Shown piece by piece: positions 31,935-41,099 of a DNA stretch of 55,836 bases. The first letter of the stretch is position 1. Each line of letters starts with the position of its first letter. Source of the stretch: an uncultured Clostridia bacterium (lineage in GTDB: Bacteria > Bacillota > Clostridia > TANB77 > CAG-508); contig CAQUBD010000011.1 of the NCBI GenBank assembly GCA_948891265.1, positions 1 through 55,836 on the forward strand, written 5' to 3'. A program made the translations under genes and the position numbers. Below the pieces are notes generated by a model that was not told the DNA's origin, searched no databases, and saw nothing but the letters and a program-made list of their open reading frames with translations.

Positions 31935-32326
31935 TATGGCAATCGCTTAAAAATCAACATGGTCTTATAGACCATACACTTTTTGGTTTTAGATTTAATA
32001 AATATAATTAATATACAGCTGACGCTTGATTGGAATGAGATTTAGAATTTGTTTAGCTGTAGAATGAGGAATGCTCAGGGAAAAAGTTTATTATATTCTT
32101 TTTTCTTTTCACAACTCGGCTTAATACATGTCGCATTCGTTGTTACATTCAAAAAGAATATAATAAACTTTTTAGCATGAGAGAGGCGCATTTTATAGCT
32201 TTACAAATTCTTATCGAATGTAGTGAACAGGAAGCGAAATATTAATTATATTTATTAAATAAAAAATCACATAAAACTATCATCGTCTATAAGACCACGT
32301 TAATTTTTAAACGATTATGACCATAT
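31935..32326. repeat. ~390-bp nested palindrome (MITE-like or structured RNA)
   Basis: Four sets of inverted repeats are nested: ends 31935-31975 with 32284-32326 (about 40 bp, imperfect, containing CTTAAAAAT and GGTCTTATAGACC); 31993-32014 with 32239-32260 (22 bp, perfect); 32044-32061 with about 32196-32211 (imperfect); 32081-32103 with 32151-32173 (23 bp, perfect). The whole could fold as one long hairpin with a ~47-base loop. No open frame is seen inside. It fills the gap between trmL and the 159-residue cassette gene. Confidence 0.8.
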
Positions 32327-32332
32327 AAAATT

Positions 32333-32361
32333 TTGACAAATTAAAAGTATTGTAGTATAAT
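32333..32361 (+). promoter_or_regulatory. Consensus promoter of the 159-residue cassette gene
   Basis: TTGACA (32333-32338), 17 bases, TATAAT (32356-32361), both perfect. It begins seven bases after the right end of the palindrome. Confidence 0.85.
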
Positions 32362-32403
32362 TAACATAACTTAAAAATTGCATGAAAGAACGAGGTAAAC
32401 AAC

Positions 32404-32883
32404 ATGAAAAAAGCATTAAGAAAAACTATTAACTACTTAAATCAGTACATTGGTCACGAAATACTTCGTACAAAACCAACACATGGTGATTGGAGTTATA
32501 CCTCCGGCGACGATCCACTCCTATTGTTAGGATTTACTTCTAATGGATGTATTAGATATCAGCATACTGGGTTTGATGCAAGAATCCTTGGTGATGAAGA
32601 ATACATCTTACCTTTACATTTTACAGATCGTAACTGGATCACTTATAAAAAAGCTTTAAGAGCAAAAAACAATAAGTTAAATAAATGGAAAGGTAAAAAA
32701 ATCCGGAGAATTTGCCCCACACCCACAGTCGGTTCCCGTAGCTTTATGAGAGAACCTGTAACACTGATATCCGCTTCAAAACATCATATGTTAGTAATGT
32801 ATCATGATTATGGCTTAGATGGTCAGACCACTTTATTAGGAGCTGATTATATGAATCCTGAAGACTGGATTCTCGCAGAGTAG
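32404..32883 (+). CDS. Cassette protein of unknown function
   Basis: 159 residues. AACGAGGTAAACAAC gives the start. The protein looks soluble and beta-rich, with Trp/Tyr/His-rich segments (THGDWSYTSGDDPLLLLGF, SKHHMLVMYHDYGLDGQ) and no recognised family. The G+C is higher than the flanking trmL and TrmH-family genes, and zero-frame CGG followed by A occurs in KIRRI. It carries its own perfect promoter and terminator, with the long palindrome directly upstream. Confidence 0.7.
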   Translation: MKKALRKTINYLNQYIGHEILRTKPTHGDWSYTSGDDPLLLLGFTSNGCIRYQHTGFDARILGDEEYILPLHFTDRNWITYKKALRAKNNKLNKWKGKKIRRICPTPTVGSRSFMREPVTLISASKHHMLVMYHDYGLDGQTTLLGADYMNPEDWILAE

Positions 32884-32893
32884 TCCTCAAAAC

Positions 32894-32922
32894 AAAAAGG
32901 GTTCCGAGTGGAACCTTTTTTG
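32894..32922 (+). terminator. Terminator of the 159-residue cassette gene
   Basis: AAAAAGGGTTCC / GGAACCTTTTTT, a strong stem with T run. Confidence 0.9.
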
Positions 32923-32949
32923 TTTTGTTTTATAGTAAAAAAGTCAACT

Positions 32950-33738
32950 TTATTTTAATTTTTGTCTAACATATTCATACAATACTATACCTGTCGCTAC
33001 AGAAGCATTCAAACTTTCCGTCTTTCCAAACATTGGTATTTTTATCTTTATATCAGAGATGTCTTGTATACTTTTGCTAACACCATTTCCTTCATTTCCT
33101 ATAACTATAATCTTTTTATTATAATCTACATCATAAATGCTATTTTTAGTTTGCAATGATGTAATTAGTAATTCATATTTATGTTCTTTTACTTCTTTTA
33201 ATGTTTTTTCTAAGTCTTCACATTCTATTATTTTAACTCTAAAAATTGCTCCCATTGTAGAACGTACAACTTTTGGGTTATAACTATCTGCTGTTCCCTT
33301 AGATACTAATATTTGATTTAATCCAATACTATCTACTGTTCTTAATATTGTTCCTAAATTGCCTGGGTCCTGAATATCATCTAATGCTACTATTATATCT
33401 TGTGAATAATCTATTTGTGCTTCAGTTGTATTTCTTCCAATTATTGCTAATATTCCCTGAGGAGTGCTTACATCTGATATAGTACTAAATATTTTTTCTG
33501 TTACATATATACATTCATATTTTGCTATTTCATACATTAATTCTTTTGGAATTACATCTGAGTTTAAGCAGTTATCACATATTACTATTTGCTTAATTTC
33601 TGCTTTTTCTTCTATAGCCTCTTTTATTAATCTAATTCCTTCTATAATAAATTCTTTATTTATATCTCTATATTTTTTATCTTTCAATTTTTTTATATGT
33701 TTTATAAATTCATTATCTTTACTTGAAATTACTTGCAT
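32950..33738 (-). CDS. TrmH/SpoU-family RNA 2'-O-methyltransferase (RlmB-like)
   Basis: 262 residues. An N-terminal RNA-binding domain (YRDINKEFIIEGIRLIKEAI) is followed by the SPOUT domain with DDIQDPGNLGTILRTVDSIG, VIGNEGNGVSKSI and IPMFGKTESLNASVATGIVL, the three SpoU boxes. Members methylate ribose in 23S rRNA; the exact site is not readable. AAAAAGGAGAAATTT precedes the ATG. Confidence 0.92.
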   Translation of the reverse strand: MQVISSKDNEFIKHIKKLKDKKYRDINKEFIIEGIRLIKEAIEEKAEIKQIVICDNCLNSDVIPKELMYEIAKYECIYVTEKIFSTISDVSTPQGILAIIGRNTTEAQIDYSQDIIVALDDIQDPGNLGTILRTVDSIGLNQILVSKGTADSYNPKVVRSTMGAIFRVKIIECEDLEKTLKEVKEHKYELLITSLQTKNSIYDVDYNKKIIVIGNEGNGVSKSIQDISDIKIKIPMFGKTESLNASVATGIVLYEYVRQKLK

Positions 33739-33856
33739 AAATTTCTCCTTTTTCTTATTATTGTTAATTTTTATACATTTATTCTATTACTTTTTTGTTA
33801 ATTTTTCAATTTAATTATGGCAATTTAATTGTGGAAATATATATACAAAAATTTTA

Positions 33857-33878
33857 GGGACTTCTATTCAGAAGTCCC
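33857..33878 (-). terminator. Terminator of the 33893-34366 gene
   Basis: GGGACTTC / GAAGTCCC, followed on the minus strand by AAAATTTTTG-type sequence. Confidence 0.7.
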
Positions 33879-33892
33879 ATTCTGTTCAGCAA

Positions 33893-34366
33893 TTAGTTAT
33901 TCTCAATCTTTTTGTCCCATGCATATGTAATATGCCGATACATAGTTCCAAAGCATTCAAATAGCTGTGTTCTATCAATGCCAGTTACCATTGCAAAGTA
34001 CAATATTGCTTTAAACTCTTTTGGAGTAAGCTGTTTCTTTGTAATCTTCATTCCATCAAAAGCATGAGCTAACTTTTCATAAAACATATTTTCTTCAGAT
34101 AACTCACTTTTCAATTTATTATAGCTTATAATAAGATCCTCATTTTTCTTATACATGTCAAAAAATTCTTCCAACATATTAAAAAGTTCTTCCGCCGGAC
34201 ATGGTCCCATTAGATCCATAATATTCTTTTGATGTTTTATTTGCCGTTCAGTCTCTTCTACTTTTCTTAATAATTTTCTACTTTTTTCCCATTTGTCTAA
34301 TGAACTCTTTAAGCTTGGTAAAAGAGTTTCCATTAACTTCCACTGTAGTATCTGCTGTTTTTCCAT
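33893..34366 (-). CDS. Cassette protein, helical, unknown function
   Basis: 157 residues. AAGGAGGATGGCAAC precedes the ATG. Most of the chain is predicted helix with coiled-coil character (residues 15-110, KSRKLLRKVEETERQIKHQK), then a compact end (YFAMVTGIDRTQLFECFG). No family recognised. The gene is richer in G+C than mfd and the methylase on either side and uses CGG for Arg at least twice (ERQIK and MYRHI). Own terminator. Confidence 0.7.
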   Translation of the reverse strand: MEKQQILQWKLMETLLPSLKSSLDKWEKSRKLLRKVEETERQIKHQKNIMDLMGPCPAEELFNMLEEFFDMYKKNEDLIISYNKLKSELSEENMFYEKLAHAFDGMKITKKQLTPKEFKAILYFAMVTGIDRTQLFECFGTMYRHITYAWDKKIENN

Positions 34367-34435
34367 GTTGCCATCCTCCTTAAAAATAATTATTTTATGG
34401 TCAATAAGTTACATTTTGTTTTATTATATCACGCA

Positions 34436-37400
34436 TTATGTAACTTTACAACTGTTTTTAAGAAATTCCATAACATCATTCAAAATTTGTCTTTCATTAT
34501 TACTTCCAATTTCTAAAGTAATCATAGGCTTCACACCTGGTGAAAACTTAAGTCTATTTTTATACTTAGCAACTAATTTAGGAATATCTAACTCAAACTT
34601 ACTCTGTTCAAAAGTAAATACAACAGCTGTTTTTCTACTAGCAATTCTTGTAATATATAAGCCTTTAGCTAAATATTTAATTCTAGCAATATCTAATAAA
34701 TTTTCTAATTCTGAAGGCATATTACCAAATCTATCAATAATTTCATCAACAACATTTTGAATGTCTTCTTCATTGTTACATAAAGCAATATCTTGATAAA
34801 TTTCAATTTTTTGTGATGAGTCTGGAATGTATTCATCTGGTATATAGCTTGTAACATTTAAATCTATTTGTATATCTAAATCTGGCTCAACTTCAATGCC
34901 TTGCATTTCTTTTACTACTTCATCTAATAAATTACAATATGTATCATATCCTACTTGTTCTAAATGTCCTGACTGTATTTCTCCAAGTAAGCTTCCTGCT
35001 CCTCTTATTTCTAAGTCTCTCATTGCTATTTTAAATCCTGATCCAAATTCTGTGAATTCTTTTATTGCTTTTAATCTTTTATCCGCTTCTTCTGAAAGCA
35101 TTTTATCTTTTCTATATGTTATATACGCATAAGACTGTCTGTCTGCTCTTCCTACTCTTCCCCTTATTTGATATAAAGCTGCTAGTCCCATTCTATTTGC
35201 GTTTTCTACTATTATTGTATTAGCATTTGGTATATCAATTCCAGATTCTAATATAGTTGTACATACTAATACATTAGATTTTTTTTCTATAAAATCTTCC
35301 ATTATATCTTCTATTTGACTTCCTGTCATTTGCCCATGGGCATAGCTTACTGTTGCTTCTGGTACTAATCTTGATATTTCATCTGCTTTTTTCTGTATTG
35401 TATCTACTCTATTATAAATGTAAAATACTTGACCATCTCTTTCTAGTTCTTTTGTTATTGCCTCTTTTATTACTTCTTGATCATATTCTAACACATAAGT
35501 TTGAACTGGTTTTCTATTTTGTGGTGGTTCATATATAACAGACATATCTCTTATTCCAACTATTGACATATGCATTGTTCTTGGTATTGGTGTTGCTGTC
35601 ATTGTTAGTACATCTATATTTTCTTTGTATTGCTTAATCTTTTCTTTTGCTTTTACTCCAAATCTATGCTCTTCATCTATTATTAATAATCCAATGTCTT
35701 TAAATTCCACATCTTTACTTAATAATCTATGTGTTCCAATAACTATATCAACTTCTCCAAGTTTTAATCTTTTAACAACATCATCTAAATATTTCTTTGT
35801 TTTAAATCTGTTTAGAATTTCGACTTTTATTGGAAAATCTTTCATTCTATTTCTAAACTCTTCATATTGTTGTTGTGCAAGCACTGTTGTTGGTACTAAA
35901 TATGCAACTTGTTTATGGTCCATAACTGCTTTAAATGCTGCTCTTATTGCGACTTCTGTTTTACCATATCCAACATCTCCACATAAAAGCCTGTCCATTG
36001 GTCTTTGTTTTTCCATATCTTTTTTAACTTCATCTATACATCTTAATTGGTCATCTGTTTCTTGATATGGAAATTGTTCTTCAAATTGTTGTTGCCATGG
36101 TGTATCTGGATTAAATGCAAATCCTTTTGCTTTCTCTCTTTTTGCATATAATTCTATTAATTCTCTTGCTACAGCTCTTAAATTATTTTTGACTTTTTCT
36201 TTTGTTTTAACCCAATCTTTACTTCCTAAACTATTTATTGGTGGATTTATTGCGTCTCCTCCAACATATTTTCTTATTGCATCTAATTGATTTGTTGGGA
36301 CATATAATATATCATCATTTTTATATTTTAGTTTTATATAGTCTTTTGTTGTTCCATCTGCTGTTATTGTATTTACTCCAACAAATATTCCTACTCCATA
36401 ATTTTTATGAACAACAAAATCTCCTATTTTTAAATCTGCAAATACTACCTTTTCTCCTTCTTTAAATGCTTGATTTGCAAATGTTTTTTTCTTTTTGCCC
36501 CCATCTATTAAATCATCTGCTGAAATTACAATTTGATTTATTTCAAAGTTTTCAAACCCTTCTGATATTTTACCAATTGCTATTGTAACAATACTTTCTG
36601 CTGATTTTACAATTATTGTTTTGTCTAGTTTTTCTTCTATTTTGCACAATATATTTTGCTTTTCAAATAGTTCTTTTAATTTTTTCGCCTTTTCTTTTGT
36701 TTCTACCATTACATATATGCTTTTTTTCTCTTGGTTCCATTTTGCTATATCTTCAAATAAATTTTCAATTTCACTCTTATAGTAATTGATTTCTCTATAT
36801 TCAAAATGATATCTTTCTGCCTGTTTTTTTGTTACTGTGTCCTGTTTTTCCAAATATATAATTTGATGTTTATTTTCTAGTATTTCAAAGTCAACTGATG
36901 ATATAGTACTTAATGCTTCTGGTGTTACTTTTTCTTTTTCTATTAAATTTTTTGTTAAGTTTTCAATGTCTTGTAAAATATTTATTTCTCTTTGTTCAAT
37001 TTTATTTATTTCATCTAAAAATATTAAACTGTCACTGCTTAAATAACTTATTAAATTCTCTTGTTTAGTATAAAATGAATTAAAGTATTTATCTATTTTA
37101 CTTATATAGTTTCCTGCTTTTATTTTTTCTATATCTTGATTAATTATTTCTTCTTGCTTATCTTCTGCTATATTTTTATAGATTTTTTTACATATATTTT
37201 CTATTGTATCTTCTAAAACATATTCATGTGCTGGGTATATTTTTGCTTTTTCTAGTGTAGAAATTGATCTTTGGCTATTTATACTAAAGTTTCTTATTGA
37301 ATCTATTTCATCTCCCCAAAGTTCAATTCTAATTCCTATTTTTTCATCAATAGCTACATCTATTATTCCGCCTCTTACACTAAATTGCCCTCTTCCTTCA

Positions 37401-37900
37401 ATTAGGTCATATCTTGAATATCCCATATGTACTAACTTTTTCTTGATATCTTCTAAATTACATATATCCCCTACTTTAAATTCTAATATGTTTTTAAATA
37501 ATACTTCTTTTGATGGTAATTTTTGCATAAGTGCTTCAATTGTTGTAACTATAATCAGATTTTTCTTTTCTCTTATTTTGGTTAGTGTTTCTATTCTCTC
37601 ATATGGTAAGTCTTTACTTTCTGCAATATAATCATATGTTACTATCTCTTTTTTAGGAAAAAATACTACATTTTCTTTTTCAAATGCTTTTAAATTTTCT
37701 AATATTTTTTTTGCTTGTATTTCATTATATGTTACAAGTATAATTGGATTTTTGTTGTACCCATTTATTCCTTCTACTATTTCTGCCATTCCAACGCCAG
37801 ATAAGCCCGATATTGATATCGGACTTTTTGTTTTTTCTATTTGTTTGCTTAGGTCTACAAATTTTGCTGACTTGCCTAGTTCTCCTATTATTGTATTCAT
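34436..37900 (-). CDS. mfd: Transcription-repair coupling factor
   Basis: 1154 residues, the usual length. In order: UvrB-homology region at the N-terminus, the RNA polymerase-interacting domain (about residues 480-560, KIGDFVVHKNYGVGIFVGV), the RecG-like SF2 translocase (LLCGDVGYGKTEVAIRAAFK with Walker A; LLIIDEEHRFG as DEEH box; TMTATPIPRTM) and the C-terminal autoinhibitory D7 domain. It displaces stalled RNA polymerase and recruits UvrA. TCAGGAGAGATTAAA supports the start. Confidence 0.97.
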   Translation of the reverse strand: MNTIIGELGKSAKFVDLSKQIEKTKSPISISGLSGVGMAEIVEGINGYNKNPIILVTYNEIQAKKILENLKAFEKENVVFFPKKEIVTYDYIAESKDLPYERIETLTKIREKKNLIIVTTIEALMQKLPSKEVLFKNILEFKVGDICNLEDIKKKLVHMGYSRYDLIEGRGQFSVRGGIIDVAIDEKIGIRIELWGDEIDSIRNFSINSQRSISTLEKAKIYPAHEYVLEDTIENICKKIYKNIAEDKQEEIINQDIEKIKAGNYISKIDKYFNSFYTKQENLISYLSSDSLIFLDEINKIEQREINILQDIENLTKNLIEKEKVTPEALSTISSVDFEILENKHQIIYLEKQDTVTKKQAERYHFEYREINYYKSEIENLFEDIAKWNQEKKSIYVMVETKEKAKKLKELFEKQNILCKIEEKLDKTIIVKSAESIVTIAIGKISEGFENFEINQIVISADDLIDGGKKKKTFANQAFKEGEKVVFADLKIGDFVVHKNYGVGIFVGVNTITADGTTKDYIKLKYKNDDILYVPTNQLDAIRKYVGGDAINPPINSLGSKDWVKTKEKVKNNLRAVARELIELYAKREKAKGFAFNPDTPWQQQFEEQFPYQETDDQLRCIDEVKKDMEKQRPMDRLLCGDVGYGKTEVAIRAAFKAVMDHKQVAYLVPTTVLAQQQYEEFRNRMKDFPIKVEILNRFKTKKYLDDVVKRLKLGEVDIVIGTHRLLSKDVEFKDIGLLIIDEEHRFGVKAKEKIKQYKENIDVLTMTATPIPRTMHMSIVGIRDMSVIYEPPQNRKPVQTYVLEYDQEVIKEAITKELERDGQVFYIYNRVDTIQKKADEISRLVPEATVSYAHGQMTGSQIEDIMEDFIEKKSNVLVCTTILESGIDIPNANTIIVENANRMGLAALYQIRGRVGRADRQSYAYITYRKDKMLSEEADKRLKAIKEFTEFGSGFKIAMRDLEIRGAGSLLGEIQSGHLEQVGYDTYCNLLDEVVKEMQGIEVEPDLDIQIDLNVTSYIPDEYIPDSSQKIEIYQDIALCNNEEDIQNVVDEIIDRFGNMPSELENLLDIARIKYLAKGLYITRIASRKTAVVFTFEQSKFELDIPKLVAKYKNRLKFSPGVKPMITLEIGSNNERQILNDVMEFLKNSCKVT

Positions 37901-37995
37901 TTTAATCTCTCCTGTATTTGATTTATATATTATACTACAAATTTTCTAAAAATGAAATAAAATTAAAAAATTAATTTCCATGTTTCGTTTTTGGG

Positions 37996-38060
37996 GTTAT
38001 AATTCACAGCTTTAAATAATATGGCTGTGAATTATAACTTTTTGGGTGAATTATAAACAT
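37996..38060. promoter_or_regulatory. Operator-like palindrome with a third half-site
   Basis: GTTATAATTCACAGC (37996-38010) and GCTGTGAATTATAAC (38024-38038) are perfect 15-bp arms. A third half-site, GTGAATTATAAAC (38048-38060), repeats the right arm in the same direction. It lies just ahead of the promoter of the 67-residue cassette gene (+) and upstream of mfd (-). Confidence 0.7.
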
Positions 38061-38074
38061 TTTTATTAGGTATT

Positions 38075-38103
38075 GACTTTTATGTAAATCTATAATATAA
38101 TAT
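38075..38103 (+). promoter_or_regulatory. Promoter of the 38170 cassette gene
   Basis: TTGACT (38075-38080), 17 bases, TATAAT (38098-38103). Confidence 0.75.
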
Positions 38104-38169
38104 AAATATATTAAAAATACACAAAGTTCCTCTGAACAATCAATAGGAGGCAAGAAAGGAATAATTAAT

Positions 38170-38373
38170 ATGAGAGATTTCAAACCAATCGACACAGTAT
38201 CTGGACGGATTTTCTTTGCACTTTTAGACAGCAATGGAGACAAAGTTGCTACAGTTTTGGCAACCCCCTATAAGGCACTTATTGTTTATATGGATGACAA
38301 AAATACTCCGAGATTAACACCGGAAGAGCAGCTTTATTGTCAGATGGAGACATTGAAAACTGTCCCACGTTAG
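38170..38373 (+). CDS. Small cassette protein of unknown function
   Basis: 67 residues: MRDFKPIDTVSGRIFFALLD, then a hydrophobic beta-like stretch (KVATVLATPYKALIVYMDDK) and a polar end. AGGAGGCAAGAAAGGA lies upstream, spaced slightly long. No family recognised. High G+C for the region; zero-frame CGG followed by A (GGA CGG ATT). Palindromic operator, promoter and terminator surround it, so it is a complete regulated unit between mfd and topB. Confidence 0.65.
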   Translation: MRDFKPIDTVSGRIFFALLDSNGDKVATVLATPYKALIVYMDDKNTPRLTPEEQLYCQMETLKTVPR

Positions 38374-38383
38374 TTATTTCCAT

Positions 38384-38414
38384 CCCCCCTTATAAAGGGG
38401 GGACTTTCTTTTTT
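38384..38414 (+). terminator. Terminator of the 38170 cassette gene
   Basis: CCCCCCTTATAAAGGGGGG followed by a T-rich tail. Confidence 0.9.
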
Positions 38415-40374
38415 ACATTTTTACTACTAATTTATTAAATTTAGAATTAATATAATTCTGAAGTTTATTCATAAAAACTTCAGGTTTAATTTCTTTTTTT
38501 GCTACCATATCTAAACCTTTTTCCCAACTTGCTGTAAGTTTTGGATTAAGCATATCTGGCATTGAGCCATAAACAATATCATAAATAATCTCTCCCTTAT
38601 TTGTTGGAGTAATTATTTGTGTCTTTTTGTTTATATCTATATATTTAATCTTCTCCAGTTTTTCTATAATTCCACCTCTTGTTGCACTTGTTCCAATTCC
38701 TGCACCTTTAATTTGTTCTCTTAATTCTTCATCTTCAATTAACTTACCCGCATTTTCCATAGCTAAAATTATTGAACCAGAATTATATCTTGTTGGTGGC
38801 GATGTTTCTGCTTCTTTTGTTTCATAATTTTTACATTCTAACTTTTGCCCTTTTTTTAAATTCTTTAAGATTTCTAGACTATTTTCTTCTGATTTTTCCA
38901 CATTTTCTTCATTGTTTGTGGATTCTTTATCTTGTTTTTCAACTTTTTGAGTGTTTGATTTTGCAATTTCTAAATATCCTAAATTTATACATACTCTTCC
39001 ACTTGCATAAAATGTTTCATTCTCTATATTTACAGTCACTTGAACTTTATTATATTCTGCTGGTGGATAAAAAATTGCCAAAAATCTTTTTACTATTAAT
39101 TTGTATATTTGTTTTTGTAATTCTGGTAATTTTTCATAATTTTCATATCCTTGTCCTGTTGGAATAATCGCATAGTGATCTGTAATTTTGCTATCATTTA
39201 CATACTTTGTTTTTGCCAAATTATTTGTAGGATATTTTTCTTCTATCATCTTTTTTATATATCCTTGAACTTCTTCATCTTTATATCCTTTAGCAATTCC
39301 ATTTAAGTTCTTAGAAATTTCTTTTGATACTGCTGTTGATAATACTCTTGCATCAGTTCTTGGATATGTAACTAATTTTTTTTCATACAAATTTTGTATG
39401 ATTTCAAGTGTTTCGTCAGGTTTAATTTTAAATCTTTTTGTACATTCATTTTGAATTTCTGCTAAGTTAAATAATAATGGTGCATTTTCTTTTTGTTTAG
39501 ATTTTTTTAATTCTGTCACCTCTGCTTCTTTCCCTTGAAGTGATATTATAAAATCTCTTGCCTTTTTTTCGTCTTTAAATCCTGTTTCATTATATAATAA
39601 AGGAGATTCAAATACTTTTGATTTCTCATTTACTTTCCATTCGGCTTTAAAAGATGATGTTTCATCTCCAAATTCTCCAATAATTTTATAATATTTTGTC
39701 TTAACAAAATTCCTAATTTCTCTTTCTCTTGAGACTATCATACCTAAAACGCATGTCATAACACGCCCTACTGAGATTGAGGCTTTTTCTTCATTTATTT
39801 TATTTGCTAAACTTCTTCCATGCGTTATTGATAATAATCTTGAAAAATTTATTCCTATTAAATAATCTTCTTTAGCTCTTAAATAAGCACTATCTGATAA
39901 ACTATCATATTCTGATTGATCTTTTGCTTCTCTTATTCCTCTTAATATTTCTTCTTCTGTTTGCGAATCTATCCAAACTCTTTTTATTTTTGCATTTGGA
40001 TTGGGTTTAGCCATCATCATTACTAATCTTTGTATGTACTCTCCTTCACGTCCAGAGTCTCCTGCATTATATATTTCTTCAATATCATCTCTTTGCATTA
40101 AGCCTTGCACAACATTAAACTGATTTTGAACATTTGGAATTATTTCATATTTCCATTCTTTTGGTATAAATGGAAGTGTATCAAGTCTCCAAAATTTTAG
40201 TTTTTCATCATATTTATCTGGATAACTCATTGTGACTAGATGGCCTACACACCATGTTATAATCCATTGTTCTGACTCCAAGTATCCATTTTTTCTATTT
40301 GTGTTTATTTTTAGAGCTTTTGCAAATTCCATTGCTACTGATGGCTTTTCTGTTATTAATAATTTTTTGCTCAT
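38413..40374 (-). CDS. topB: DNA topoisomerase III
   Basis: 653 residues, type IA topoisomerase. The Toprim domain begins KKLLITEKPSVAMEFAKAL and contains YNAGDSGREGEYIQRL; the catalytic Tyr is in LVTYPRTDARVLS. It decatenates DNA and resolves recombination intermediates. The acidic segment near residues 490-520 is a linker, and there is no C-terminal zinc finger. AAAAAAGGATGATAAA precedes the ATG. Confidence 0.95.
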   Translation of the reverse strand: MSKKLLITEKPSVAMEFAKALKINTNRKNGYLESEQWIITWCVGHLVTMSYPDKYDEKLKFWRLDTLPFIPKEWKYEIIPNVQNQFNVVQGLMQRDDIEEIYNAGDSGREGEYIQRLVMMMAKPNPNAKIKRVWIDSQTEEEILRGIREAKDQSEYDSLSDSAYLRAKEDYLIGINFSRLLSITHGRSLANKINEEKASISVGRVMTCVLGMIVSREREIRNFVKTKYYKIIGEFGDETSSFKAEWKVNEKSKVFESPLLYNETGFKDEKKARDFIISLQGKEAEVTELKKSKQKENAPLLFNLAEIQNECTKRFKIKPDETLEIIQNLYEKKLVTYPRTDARVLSTAVSKEISKNLNGIAKGYKDEEVQGYIKKMIEEKYPTNNLAKTKYVNDSKITDHYAIIPTGQGYENYEKLPELQKQIYKLIVKRFLAIFYPPAEYNKVQVTVNIENETFYASGRVCINLGYLEIAKSNTQKVEKQDKESTNNEENVEKSEENSLEILKNLKKGQKLECKNYETKEAETSPPTRYNSGSIILAMENAGKLIEDEELREQIKGAGIGTSATRGGIIEKLEKIKYIDINKKTQIITPTNKGEIIYDIVYGSMPDMLNPKLTASWEKGLDMVAKKEIKPEVFMNKLQNYINSKFNKLVVKM

Positions 40375-40503
40375 TTTATCATCCTTTTTTAGATTATTTG
40401 TTATTAGTTTTTCTTACATATATGCAATAGTTATGCAAAGTTAAAAATTTCACATAATAATTACATATCTATTATTTTATATTTAAATATCTGTTTCAAA
40501 TAT

Positions 40504-41073
40504 CTAAACTTTTAAAACGTTTTTTAAATAGCATTTTCCACATAATGACTCATATTTTGCATCTAATCCATCTATAGCTACTTCTTTCCCATCACTTACA
40601 TATTCTCCATTTACAACTCTTGCATTAAATTTTGCTTTTTTACCACATTTGCAAATTGTTACAAGTTCTTCTAATTCATCTGCAACCTCTATCGCTACTT
40701 TTGATCCTAAAAATAGCTCTCCTTTAAAGTTTGTTTTTAATCCATAGCAAATTACGGGGATATCATAAATTTTAGCTATAATCCATAAATCTTTTACTTG
40801 CTCTGGACTCATAAACTGTACTTCATCTACCAAAATACAATTTACATTATCTAGCCTAACCTTATCTATTAATCTTTCTTCTGGATTTATAAGTATATCT
40901 ACTTCTCTTTCTATTCCAAGTCTTGATACTATTTTTCTATCACCTTTTTTATCTATTGAAGATTTTATTACTAATACTTTCATTCCTTTTTCTTCATAGT
41001 TATGTGCAACTTGTAAAAGTATTGTCGTTTTTCCAGAATTCATTGCTCCAAATCTAACGTACATCTTTGCCAT
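40504..41073 (-). CDS. tdk: Thymidine kinase
   Basis: 189 residues, type II thymidine kinase. P-loop FGAMNSGKTTILLQ, the DEVQFMS Walker B-like motif, the lasso region and four zinc-binding Cys (CKCGKKAKF and CGKCYL). It phosphorylates thymidine for salvage. AAAAAGGAGAATAAAAA precedes the ATG. It follows the HD-domain gene by 27 bp and is likely co-transcribed with it. Confidence 0.95.
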   Translation of the reverse strand: MAKMYVRFGAMNSGKTTILLQVAHNYEEKGMKVLVIKSSIDKKGDRKIVSRLGIEREVDILINPEERLIDKVRLDNVNCILVDEVQFMSPEQVKDLWIIAKIYDIPVICYGLKTNFKGELFLGSKVAIEVADELEELVTICKCGKKAKFNARVVNGEYVSDGKEVAIDGLDAKYESLCGKCYLKNVLKV

Positions 41074-41099
41074 TTTTTATTCTCCTTTTTACAATTAAA

